Shown here: in pieces, positions 1 to 6,238 of the stretch
Layout of the letters: the number at the start of each line of letters is the position of its first letter
Numbering within the stretch: the stretch's first letter is position 1
NCBI GenBank assembly: GCA_009914645.1
Contig: VFLB01000214.1
Location: 1-6,814, forward strand
Direction: 5' to 3'
Length of the DNA: 6,814 nt
Source: Synechococcaceae bacterium Bin_79_3
GTDB lineage: Bacteria > Cyanobacteriota > Cyanobacteriia > PCC-6307 > Cyanobiaceae
Notes under the pieces: generated by a model
Database searches by the model: none
Seen by the model: the letters and a program-made list of their open reading frames with translations, nothing else
What the model was told of the DNA's origin: nothing
Program-made: the position numbers and the translations under genes

Positions 1-1463
1 CGAGTAACCATTTCCCTGGCGATCTGGCTCACCATTTGCAAATCACCACTGGCGCCTTGAGTTACCTCAGCAGCACCAAAAACCACCATTTCCGCTGCTC
101 TGCCCCCCATTGCTACAACTAGCCGCGCTTGGAGGTAGGCCTTGCTAATCAGGCCGCTATCGAGAATTTCTTCATCGGGGGTGGTGCGGGCAAAACCACC
201 AACTCCACCTGCCCTGGGCAGCAGGGTTACTTTGTCGAGATTGTCTGCTGCTGGCAACAGCGTGGTGAGCAGGGCATGGCCAACTTCGTGATAAGCGATC
301 AGGCGTTTTTTGGCGCTGTCTTGTAGTGGTTTTGCCCCTAGCCCCATCGTTACCCTTTCAAGGGCATCATTCATAGATTGTTCATCAATGAATAGTCTTT
401 CTCGCCGTGCGGTGAGGATTGCTGCTTCATTGATCAAATTGGCTAGATCCGCGCCAGAAAAACCGGGGGTGCGTCTTGCCCACATCCCCAAAGACACATC
501 ATCACCAAGGGGCCGGGTGCGGGCATGAACGCCAAGAATTGCTTCTCTGCCACGGCGATCTGGAAGCTCAACCATGATTTGGCGATCAAAACGCCCTGGC
601 CGCAGCAGGGCGGAATCCAACACATCTGAACGGTTGGTGGCTGCCAGCAGGATTACACCGGAATTGTCTTCAAATCCATCCATTTCTGTGAGCAGCTGGT
701 TAAGGGTTTGCTCCCTTTCATCGTTGCCGCCACCGATACCGGCACCTCTTTGGCGGCCAACAGCATCAATTTCGTCGATAAAAATAATGCAGGGCGACTT
801 TGCCTTTGCCTGGCGAAATAGATCGCGCACCCGGCTTGCCCCCACCCCCACAAACATCTCCACAAATTCAGAGGCGGAGATCGAAAAGAAAGGCACATCA
901 GCTTCACCGGCGATTGCTCGGGCCAGCAATGTTTTGCCTGTTCCCGGCGGGCCCACAAGCAACACTCCCCTTGGGATGCGAGCGCCCACAGCCGTGAAAC
1001 GTTCTGGTTCCTTTAAAAAAGTAACAACCTCTTGAAGTTCGGCTTTTGCTTCATCGATGCCAGCAACATCTTCAAAACGCACATTGATGCTTCCTTCTGG
1101 CTGAAGGCGGGCCTGACTGCGACCAAAACCAAGCGCTTTTTGGGCTACGGAAGCGGAACGGCGCAACAGCAACACCAACAAACTTATAAGTAACACTCCA
1201 AGAAAAAGGTTCACCAGCAGTCCGCTGCCTGCCCCTTCAGGGTCTGTGTTGCTAACGCTGAGGGGAACTCGCGCCGCTTCTGCTGTGCGGATGATTTGCT
1301 GATCGTTGCTAAAAACTGCCACCCGGCTTTCACGGCCGTCTTTGAACTGCACCAGCACCTGATCGGTGCGCGGCAAAAGCTTTAACTCCTTCACCTCACC
1401 ACTGCGGATGGCTTTGAGCAGGCCGCTGTAGCTAGGGGGTTTGCTCAAATCCGGTTTAAACAC
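1..1463 (-). CDS. ftsH: ATP-dependent zinc metalloprotease FtsH (3' end beyond the window)
   Basis: Membrane-anchored AAA+ protease that unfolds and degrades membrane and some soluble proteins. In cyanobacteria, family members take part in photosystem II repair and stress control. 487 codons are present. Visible in order: an N-terminal extra-membrane domain (residues 1-80), a single membrane helix (about 82-100, ending in Arg-Arg), Walker A GPPGTGKT (171-178), pore motif FVG in [11 protein letters not shown], Walker B IIFIDE (Asp230, Glu231), arginine-finger region RPGRFDR, zinc site HEVGH (392-396), and the third zinc ligand Asp474 in VTQGASGD. The end of the peptidase domain is off the edge. 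An in-frame TAA lies four codons upstream of GTG 1463, so GTG is the furthest possible start; a TTG five codons in is the alternative. Oddity: the first membrane helix of typical FtsH is absent. Divergent from rpmF. Family assignment is certain; which cyanobacterial paralogue it is cannot be settled here. Confidence 0.97.
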   Translation of the reverse strand, partial: MFKPDLSKPPSYSGLLKAIRSGEVKELKLLPRTDQVLVQFKDGRESRVAVFSNDQQIIRTAEAARVPLSVSNTDPEGAGSGLLVNLFLGVLLISLLVLLLRRSASVAQKALGFGRSQARLQPEGSINVRFEDVAGIDEAKAELQEVVTFLKEPERFTAVGARIPRGVLLVGPPGTGKTLLARAIAGEADVPFFSISASEFVEMFVGVGASRVRDLFRQAKAKSPCIIFIDEIDAVGRQRGAGIGGGNDEREQTLNQLLTEMDGFEDNSGVILLAATNRSDVLDSALLRPGRFDRQIMVELPDRRGREAILGVHARTRPLGDDVSLGMWARRTPGFSGADLANLINEAAILTARRERLFIDEQSMNDALERVTMGLGAKPLQDSAKKRLIAYHEVGHALLTTLLPAADNLDKVTLLPRAGGVGGFARTTPDEEILDSGLISKAYLQARLVVAMGGRAAEMVVFGAAEVTQGASGDLQMVSQIAREMVT

Positions 1464-1480
1464 AGCTGTTTTTTACTTCT

Positions 1481-1490
1481 CTAAGCTTAG
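1481..1490. repeat. Perfect 10-bp palindrome upstream of ftsH
   Basis: CTAAGCTTAG reads the same on both strands and starts 18 bases upstream of the ftsH GTG, inside the 86-base divergent gap between ftsH and rpmF. The symmetry does not extend further. It could be a small operator for ftsH, but a 10-bp palindrome can also arise by chance. No clear promoter pair could be fixed in this gap: TTGACG at 1494-1499 resembles a -35 box on the plus strand, but no convincing -10 sits at the right distance. Confidence 0.25.
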
Positions 1491-1549
1491 CGATTGACGG
1501 ATGGTATCTCGACGGTGGATGATTGCTAGTTGATATTAAGTAAGCCCGG

Positions 1550-1729
1550 ATGGCTGTTCCTAAAAAGAAAACCTCCAAAGGAAAGCGCAATCAGCGCCAT
1601 GCCACCTGGAAAGCAAAAGCGCGGGTCGCAGCCCAAAAGGCCATGTCTTTAGGTAAAGCGGTGCTCAGCGGCAGGGCCCAGGGATTTCTTTATCCAATGC
1701 CTGATGAAGCTGAATCAGAAGAAGAGTGA
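1550..1729 (+). CDS. rpmF: 50S ribosomal protein L32
   Basis: Small basic protein of the large ribosomal subunit, 59 residues, starting [20 protein letters not shown]. This is the classic L32 opening, with the conserved KKKTSK and a basic, Arg/Lys-rich core followed by an acidic tail (DEAESEEE). The CxxC pairs of zinc-binding L32 are absent, so this is the cysteine-free form. Start ATG at 1550; the upstream TAAG is at best a weak ribosome-binding site, and TATTAA at 1534-1539 is a possible -10 box, which would leave a very short leader. Its stop lies 7 bases from the stop of the convergent ycf20 gene. Divergent from ftsH. Identification is firm from the sequence itself. Confidence 0.96.
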   Translation: MAVPKKKTSKGKRNQRHATWKAKARVAAQKAMSLGKAVLSGRAQGFLYPMPDEAESEEE

Positions 1730-1736
1730 TTCGGTT

Positions 1737-2075
1737 TTAGCTTCCTAGCTTGAATGCCTCCAATATCACTGCATACACAGCGCCCATTCGTAAATTATCA
1801 GACATCATCCAAATCAATTTATATTTACTTATATTCGAAACTGATCTTATCCTAACATTAATCTCAATTAATAATAGTAATCCCAAGGCTCCTATGCTTT
1901 GAAGCCTGGTGAAATTTAAATAAATACTTGTTAAATTTGCAGCCAGGTAGTAGCCCATAAATAGGGCGAGCAATCCCAAACTTTTTTGATACCAACTGCT
2001 GCTTACCCAGCCGAGGAATTGTTTGCTAAGAACTTCTTGAAGCTTATAAAAACGAGTCGATTGAGGCATTTCCAC
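1737..2075 (-). CDS. ycf20: Ycf20-family (DUF565) membrane protein
   Basis: A 112-residue protein with an amphipathic N-terminus, two hydrophobic segments (about residues 32-52 and 60-70), and the C-terminal signature YAVILEAFKLGS, which matches the conserved Y-G-LF-LEAFKLGS ending of the Ycf20/DUF565 family of cyanobacteria and plastids. The molecular function is unknown; a plant relative has been connected with non-photochemical quenching. The frame opens with GTG at 2075 followed two codons later by ATG at 2069. No good ribosome-binding site favours either, so the start is uncertain by two residues. Tail to tail with rpmF with a 7-base gap and no recognisable terminator. The gene is distinctly AT-rich (many TTA, ATA and AAT codons) compared with its neighbours. 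Assignment rests mainly on the C-terminal signature, the size and the membrane pattern. Confidence 0.8.
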   Translation of the reverse strand: MEMPQSTRFYKLQEVLSKQFLGWVSSSWYQKSLGLLALFMGYYLAANLTSIYLNFTRLQSIGALGLLLLIEINVRIRSVSNISKYKLIWMMSDNLRMGAVYAVILEAFKLGS

Positions 2076-2092
2076 TTAAGCCGCCAAGATTT

Positions 2093-2121
2093 GTAATTTA
2101 GCAACTTCGTAATTTAGCAAC
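2093..2121. repeat. Two direct copies of a 13-bp sequence, 16-base period
   Basis: GTAATTTAGCAAC occurs exactly at 2093-2105 and again at 2109-2121, separated by TTC. The pair sits in the AT-rich gap between the 5' end of ycf20 and the recJ reading frame, so it could be a tandem binding site controlling either divergent gene, or simply a slippage duplication. It starts 18 bases upstream of the ycf20 GTG. The repeat itself is certain; its role is unknown. Confidence 0.85.
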
Positions 2122-2155
2122 GTTTATTAGGAGAATTTTCAATAGAAGTGCTTGC

Positions 2156-2280
2156 AGGGGGGCATCATGCGTTTGTGCAGATTTGATCTAAGCAACCCTG
2201 ATTCATTCTCCTCCCTCCCCAGATCGCCTCTGGCAGCTGCCCCAGCCCCTGGTTTCCAGCGCCTCTACAAGCAGCGCTGA
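2156..2280 (+). other. Short open frame with ribosome-binding-like sequence overlapping the recJ 5' region
   Basis: AGGGGGG (2156-2162) precedes ATG 2167, which opens a 37-residue frame ending at TGA 2278-2280. The peptide (starting MRLCRFDLSNPD) is not one I recognise. Its frame is one base out from recJ. Losing one C from the CCCC run near 2217-2220 would join it to the RecJ frame and place ...SSLPDRLWQLPQPL at the junction. It is therefore best read as either the broken or frameshifted start of recJ, or a chance frame. Evidence that it is a gene of its own is weak. Confidence 0.3.
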
Positions 2281-2338
2281 CTTACCAGTAGAACTGCTGG
2301 CGGTACTGAATCGCCGCGGCATTTCTGATCCAAAACTG
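2192..2338 (+). other. Probable RecJ N-terminal coding extension without a conventional start
   Basis: Upstream of GTG 2339 the recJ frame stays open back to TAA at 2189-2191. The translated stretch includes DRLWQLPQPL and, just before 2339, ELLAVLNRRGISDPKL. The latter resembles the usual RecJ N-terminus, where W-x-LP-x-PL is followed by an LL-x-RRGI-x-(D/S)P segment before the catalytic core. No ATG, GTG or TTG occurs in it; only CTG (for example 2198, 2237) or ATT (2201) could serve. Starting at ATT 2201 would give a protein of 630 residues, close to what I expect for full-length picocyanobacterial RecJ. Resemblance is by eye; the true start is unresolved. Confidence 0.6.
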
Positions 2339-4093
2339 GTGGCGGCTTTGCTTAAGCCAGCAGCAGCTCCTGCTGCAATGGATCATTTCCCAGATTTAGG
2401 CGCTGCCCTTGATCGCCTTGAAATTGCTTGCCGTAATACTGAATTAGTGGCGATATGCGGTGATTACGACGCAGATGGCATAACCAGCACGGCCCTAATG
2501 CTCGGGGTTCTACAACGGCTTGGGGCAAATCCTGTGGCCGCAATACCCAGCCGGCAAGAAGATGGCTACGGGCTCAATGTTGCCATGGTGGAAAGGCTCT
2601 CAAGCCAGGGCTGCCGCTTATTAGTAACCGTTGATAACGGCATCAGCGCCAGGGAGGCCCTCGAGCGGGCCCAAACCCTTGGCCTTGAGGTGATAGTTAC
2701 CGATCACCACACTATTCCGGCCTTAATGCCGCCATTACTGGCGCTTTTGCATCCGGCCACCACCCCAAAGGGTTCCCCCTATCGCGGCTTAGCGGGGGTG
2801 GGTCTTGCTTATGTGCTTTCCCGCGCTTTGGCGCAAAGGTTGAAACGGGTTGAGGCGCTTCAGGCTGCCCTTGATCTGTTTTGTATCGGCACGATCGCTG
2901 ATATGGCTCCACTGGTGGGGGTAAATCGTCTTTGGTTGCAGGAGGGGCTTAAAAACTTGCACCGCTCCAAATTGCCTGGTTTGCGTGCCCTTGCCCAGTT
3001 GGCTGGATTGGAAGATCGCAGCATTGATAGCCAAGCGGTGGGTTTTCGCTTAGCGCCAAGGCTTAATGCTGTTGGACGCTTAGCAGATCCAGCCCTTGCG
3101 GTGGAACTACTCACCACTAGCGATCCAAATCGCGCTCTTGAACTAGCCGATCAATGCGAAGCTTTGAACCGGCAACGTAAAGACCTATCCGATGGCATTG
3201 AAGCTGAGGCCAATGCCTTAGTGGAGGCCGACGGGCCCCAGCGACCTGCTTTTTTGCTGCTAGCGCAAAACCACTGGCATCACGGTGTAATTGGTATCGT
3301 GGCGGCCCGTTTAGTGGAACGTTGGGGTTTGCCTGTGGCAATGCTTGCGGGCGAAGGTAATGGCAGGTTGCGCGCTTCTGTGCGGGCCCCCCAAGGTTTT
3401 GCTGTTGATCAAGCGCTGCAGGCCTGCGCCCATCTGTTGGAGCGATTTGGAGGCCATCCAGCCGCTGGTGGATTCACAGTATTGGCCCATCAGGTGGCCC
3501 CCCTGCAGGAAAAACTTTCAGAGCTTGCAGCCCAGTGGCTTGAGGGCCGCTCCAGCGCTCTTCTGGTGGCACCAGAGGCTTTATTGCCTTTAGAGCGTAT
3601 TGATGCTGATTTTTTGCATCAACTGCAGCGGCTTGAACCATTTGGTGTGGGGAATCCCACCCCGCTTTTTTGGGCGCGGCATTGCGAGGTGAAGCGTTTG
3701 CGCTTACTGCGTGGTGGCCATCTCTGCCTTGAGTTAGCAGCTGAAGGCAGCAGCACACTTACGGCTATGGCCTGGCGTTGGACGGGCCCTGAACCCAGCG
3801 CTCGTTTTCTTGATCTTGCCTTCAGGTTGCGGCAAGACCATTGGCAAGGGCAACCCCGCCTCCAATTAGAAGTGGAAGCCCTGCGACCAAGCGCAGCGCA
3901 AACAGTTGTTTTGATGAGGGGCAAACGCCGTTATCAATGCGAAAAACAAGGTTCTGATTTATTGATCCGCAACCCAGCCGGCGAAGAATTACGGGTGCCT
4001 TGGCTGGCGCATGATCACCATGTTCAAAATCTTCACCCCCATACTCTTGCGATTGTGCAAGAGGCAGCCCAGGCCTTGGGTTTAGTTGCTTAA
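2339..4093 (+). CDS. recJ: Single-stranded-DNA-specific exonuclease RecJ
   Basis: 5'-to-3' exonuclease on single-stranded DNA, used in recombination and mismatch or base-excision repair; cytoplasmic, metal dependent. Numbered from GTG 2339 (584 residues): DHH-domain motifs DYDADG (42-47), TVDNG (97-101), TDHH (121-124), SPYRGLAGVGLAY (146-158), GTIADMAPL (184-192) and LAPRLNAVGRL (238-248). Then come DHHA1 motifs HHGVIGIVAARL (314-325) and GGHPAAGGF (371-379), the latter a nucleic-acid/phosphate-binding loop, and a C-terminal OB-like region (about 410-515) with LEPFGVGNPTPLF. A further tail of about 65 residues ends the protein. All expected catalytic aspartates and histidines are visible. 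GTG 2339 is the first conventional start, but recognisable RecJ-like sequence continues upstream in frame, so this start probably shortens the protein. The TAA stop shares its last A with the ClC ATG (TAATG), suggesting translational coupling. Confidence 0.95.
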   Translation: MAALLKPAAAPAAMDHFPDLGAALDRLEIACRNTELVAICGDYDADGITSTALMLGVLQRLGANPVAAIPSRQEDGYGLNVAMVERLSSQGCRLLVTVDNGISAREALERAQTLGLEVIVTDHHTIPALMPPLLALLHPATTPKGSPYRGLAGVGLAYVLSRALAQRLKRVEALQAALDLFCIGTIADMAPLVGVNRLWLQEGLKNLHRSKLPGLRALAQLAGLEDRSIDSQAVGFRLAPRLNAVGRLADPALAVELLTTSDPNRALELADQCEALNRQRKDLSDGIEAEANALVEADGPQRPAFLLLAQNHWHHGVIGIVAARLVERWGLPVAMLAGEGNGRLRASVRAPQGFAVDQALQACAHLLERFGGHPAAGGFTVLAHQVAPLQEKLSELAAQWLEGRSSALLVAPEALLPLERIDADFLHQLQRLEPFGVGNPTPLFWARHCEVKRLRLLRGGHLCLELAAEGSSTLTAMAWRWTGPEPSARFLDLAFRLRQDHWQGQPRLQLEVEALRPSAAQTVVLMRGKRRYQCEKQGSDLLIRNPAGEELRVPWLAHDHHVQNLHPHTLAIVQEAAQALGLVA

Positions 4094-5451
4094 TGATCAA
4101 CGCAACCGCTCCCATGTCGCCGCGCCACTGGTGGCTCTTGCTGTGGCCAATGCTGCTTCTCGGTTTCTTAATCGGTTTTGCTTGTCTTCCCCTGAATTGG
4201 ATTGATCAATGGGCAGACGATCAATTGATAACTGCTTTTGATCAAGGCCTTGGTTGGCGCATTTGGTTGCCACTTGCAGCAATGCCTTCGCTTTGTTTTT
4301 TGCAGCGTGGTGTTTGGCGAGCCGGCATGGGTTCTGGAATTCCACAGGTGGCACTTTGTATTGAAGAGCCAGAGCGGAGCGCTGATTTTCTAAAAATTGG
4401 CCCGCTTTTGATGCGTTGCGGCCTTTGGAGCCTTGCCAGTTTTTGCTTGTTCCCCCTCGGTAGGGAGGGGCCAGTTGTATTTATCGGTGCAACTTTGGTG
4501 TGGTTACTGCGCAGGTACTTGAGGGCTCCCCTGGCTCAATTGAGCGCCCCACTGCTCTATGCCGCTGCGGGTGGTGCCGGCCTTGCAGCCGGTTTCAATA
4601 GCCCCTTAGTGGGTGTTGTGTTTGCCGCTGAAGATCTGATGCAGCGCTGGAATATGCCCTTGCTTTGGGCCGGGCTTGCAATAGTTCTACCTGCTGCCCT
4701 TGTGGCTGCCGGTGGTGGAGAAGCCATGTTTGCTTACGGGATCATTCCAGGCAATCTTGATCAATGGAAACAGATCAGCTTTGGGCTTCCCTTAGGGCTA
4801 ATGGGGGGATTACTTGGGGCACTTTTTAGTGGAATGGTGCTGCGGGCAACAAAACTGTTGCAGCCCATCGCCCTACTAAAACCCCTAAGGGTGGGTTTGT
4901 TATTGGGAGGTGCGCTCGTTTTATTGGCAGCCATCAGCGGTGGCAGGGCCTATGGCGATGGATCTGCTGTGTTGCTGGATTTAGTGAGTCGGGGTGGCAG
5001 CATCAACAATCTGCAAGGGATCAGCACACTGCTGGGGCGATTATTGGGGCCAGTATTGGCTCTTGGGGTGGGAATACCTGGGGGTTTGATCGATCCAGCC
5101 TTGGCGATTGGCGGAGTGGCCGGAAGCATTTTGATGCCGCTGCTGGGTCAACAAGATCCGCTTCTCGGCATGGCTATCGGCATGGGGGCCGGCCTTGCTG
5201 GTGCAACTCAGTTGCCTTTGTTTTCTATTCTTTTTGCGATGAGGCTCTGCGGCGATCAACAGCTTCAGCTTGGTTTAATACTTGCCAGTGCCTTGGCGGC
5301 GATGATTAGCCGCAGTTTGCAGCCGCAGCCGGTTTATCACGCCTTAACTGCATTATTCGAAGCCCGTTTAGGGGAAAACTATTTAAAGGGCGCCGCGACG
5401 ATAGAAGAGGATGAAGATCACAGCAGGGCCAGCCAAAGTGATCAGCGCTAA
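4093..5451 (+). CDS. ClC-family chloride channel or Cl-/H+ antiporter
   Basis: Integral membrane protein of 452 residues moving chloride (or a similar anion) across the plasma or thylakoid membrane. Signature motifs: GSGIP (80-84, with the anion-coordinating Ser81), GREGP (123-127, with the gating Glu125), and Tyr415 in QPVYHAL, matching the central tyrosine of characterised ClCs. The usual inner proton glutamate falls in AAED (178-181), giving Asp181 if aligned with E. coli Glu203. The third motif, normally GxFxP, reads GLIDP (331-335), an unusual variant. No C-terminal CBS domains. The hydrophilic, acidic last 22 residues (431-452) are encoded opposite psb30 and look like a by-product of that overlap. 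ATG 4093 overlaps the recJ stop by one base. The retained gating Glu and an acidic residue at the proton position are compatible with exchange rather than pure channel function, but this is inference. Confidence 0.95.
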
Positions 5452-5490
5452 GGCACCGAAATTGGCGATCAAGTGGAAATCAATGCCCAT
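5383..5490 (-). CDS. psb30: Photosystem II subunit Psb30 (Ycf12)
   Basis: A 35-residue single-helix protein of the photosystem II core, located at the periphery near cytochrome b559 and PsbJ, where it stabilises the complex. The product begins [16 protein letters not shown], runs through one hydrophobic helix (about residues 10-29, including [13 protein letters not shown]) and ends FYRRGAL, the conserved Psb30/Ycf12 layout and length. Start ATG is at 5488-5490 and stop TAA at 5383-5385. Residues 14-35 and the stop lie antisense within the 3' end of the ClC gene (69 shared bases). No strong ribosome-binding site is visible; TATTAA/TTAATA-like sequences in the 75-base gap up to 5565 could be a -10 box. 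Its short length makes it easy to miss, but the sequence match to the family is very strong. Confidence 0.93.
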
Positions 5491-5565
5491 TGCAATTCGC
5501 GCAGCTATTAATTCATTCAGCTTAAGGGGCGCCCATGCCTTTCCTATTCTTTTCAGGTTAATACC

Positions 5566-5922
5566 GTGACCGCTTGTTACAGCTGGACTTGCATTAGTAA
5601 TTGCGGCGCCTGCTGCCGTTTAGATCCGAACCAGCGCCCTGAAGCATTGGCAGCGTTATCTCCAGCTCAAAAGCACACCTATTTGGAAATGGTGGGTAGT
5701 GATGGTTGGTGCATTCATTTCGATACTGGTGCTCGCCGCTGCAGGATTTATGCCGATCGGCCAGACTTTTGCCGTGTGGATCAGTTAGCCAATTTGTTTG
5801 ATGTTCCCTTAGAGGAGCAAAACAGTTTCGCGATTGAATGTTGCCAAGCGCAGATCCGCGTGGAATACGGTGGTAAAAGCCTTGAACGCAAGCGCTTTGA
5901 CCGGGCAATTAAAACCAAATAG
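5566..5922 (+). CDS. YkgJ-family cysteine-cluster protein (CxxCxxCC-like)
   Basis: A 118-residue soluble protein with cysteines arranged to bind zinc or an iron-sulphur cluster. The N-terminus has [14 protein letters not shown] (Cys9, Cys13, Cys16, Cys17), a variant of the family motif with three instead of two residues in the first gap. Further cysteines follow at [16 protein letters not shown] and the ECC pair, also typical of the family. Biochemical role unknown; some relatives are labelled Fe-S oxidoreductases without proof. GTG 5566 is the only usable start close to the motif, with CAGG (5554-5557) as a weak ribosome-binding site. Divergent from psb30 across a 75-base gap. The 3' end is overlapped by the first UPF0016 gene, implying co-transcription with the transporter pair. 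Confidence 0.85.
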
Positions 5923-6238
5923 CAATGCCCCTGCGGCAGGTGCGATTTTTACGAGCACCTTCGTAACGGTTTTTCTTGCGGAGTTAGGGGATAAAACCCA
6001 ACTGGCCACTCTGCTGCTCTCAGCTCAATCGGGAAGACCTTTATTGGTATTTCTTGGCTCGGCTTTAGCTCTTATCGCGTCAAGTTTGGTGGGAGTGTTG
6101 CTGGGGCGTTGGTTGGCAGCTTTTATTTCACCCCAGCGGCTGGAATTAATAGCTGGCGTGTTGATGTTGATACTTGGCGGACTGCTGGGTTTTGAAGTGT
6201 TGAGTTCATTTCTTTCAAGCTCATCTCTTTCAACTTGA
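5897..6238 (+). CDS. Half-size UPF0016/Gdt1-family cation transporter, first of a pair
   Basis: Membrane protein of about 113 residues with one UPF0016 repeat: E-L-G-D-K-T (Glu29 to Thr34) in the first helix, then two more hydrophobic helices (about 48-73 and 81-104). Full-length family members (Gdt1, PAM71, TMEM165, cyanobacterial Mnx) carry two such repeats and move Mn2+ and/or Ca2+, often against H+. A half-size copy would need a partner, most likely the next gene. The start is uncertain: no ATG exists. TTG 5897 gives the shortest complete protein and overlaps the YkgJ-like gene by 26 bases; GTG 5870 and TTG 5834 are in frame further upstream, but the residues they add look like out-of-frame YkgJ coding sequence. 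The serine-rich C-terminus ends at a TGA sharing its A with the next ATG. Substrate is inferred from family knowledge. Confidence 0.87.
   Translation: MTGQLKPNSNAPAAGAIFTSTFVTVFLAELGDKTQLATLLLSAQSGRPLLVFLGSALALIASSLVGVLLGRWLAAFISPQRLELIAGVLMLILGGLLGFEVLSSFLSSSSLST

Noticed and set aside
574..1035. Long plus-strand open frame of 153 codons opposite ftsH
   Set aside because: It is antisense to strongly conserved FtsH coding sequence (Walker A and B region); its translation is Ser/Pro/Arg-rich and resembles no protein family.
1737..1760. AGCT-TCCT-AGCT hairpin near the rpmF/ycf20 junction as a shared terminator
   Set aside because: Only four base pairs with no flanking T run in the right place, and it lies within the end of ycf20 coding sequence.
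2129..2145. TTAGGAGAATT as a ribosome-binding site for a gene starting near 2140
   Set aside because: AGGAG is a good match, but no start codon follows at a suitable distance and the downstream frames are short and featureless.
3474..4115. Minus-strand open frames opposite the recJ 3' half
   Set aside because: Shadows of recJ, whose RecJ motifs are continuous on the plus strand; translations show no domain.
5535..5561. Eight-codon upstream frame (ATG 5535 to TAA 5559) ahead of the YkgJ-like GTG
   Set aside because: A frame this short arises easily by chance and has no ribosome-binding site; no basis for calling a leader peptide.
5594..6009. Minus-strand open frames opposite the YkgJ-like gene and first transporter
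   Set aside because: They are antisense to conserved cysteine and ELGDKT motifs and have no recognisable features.
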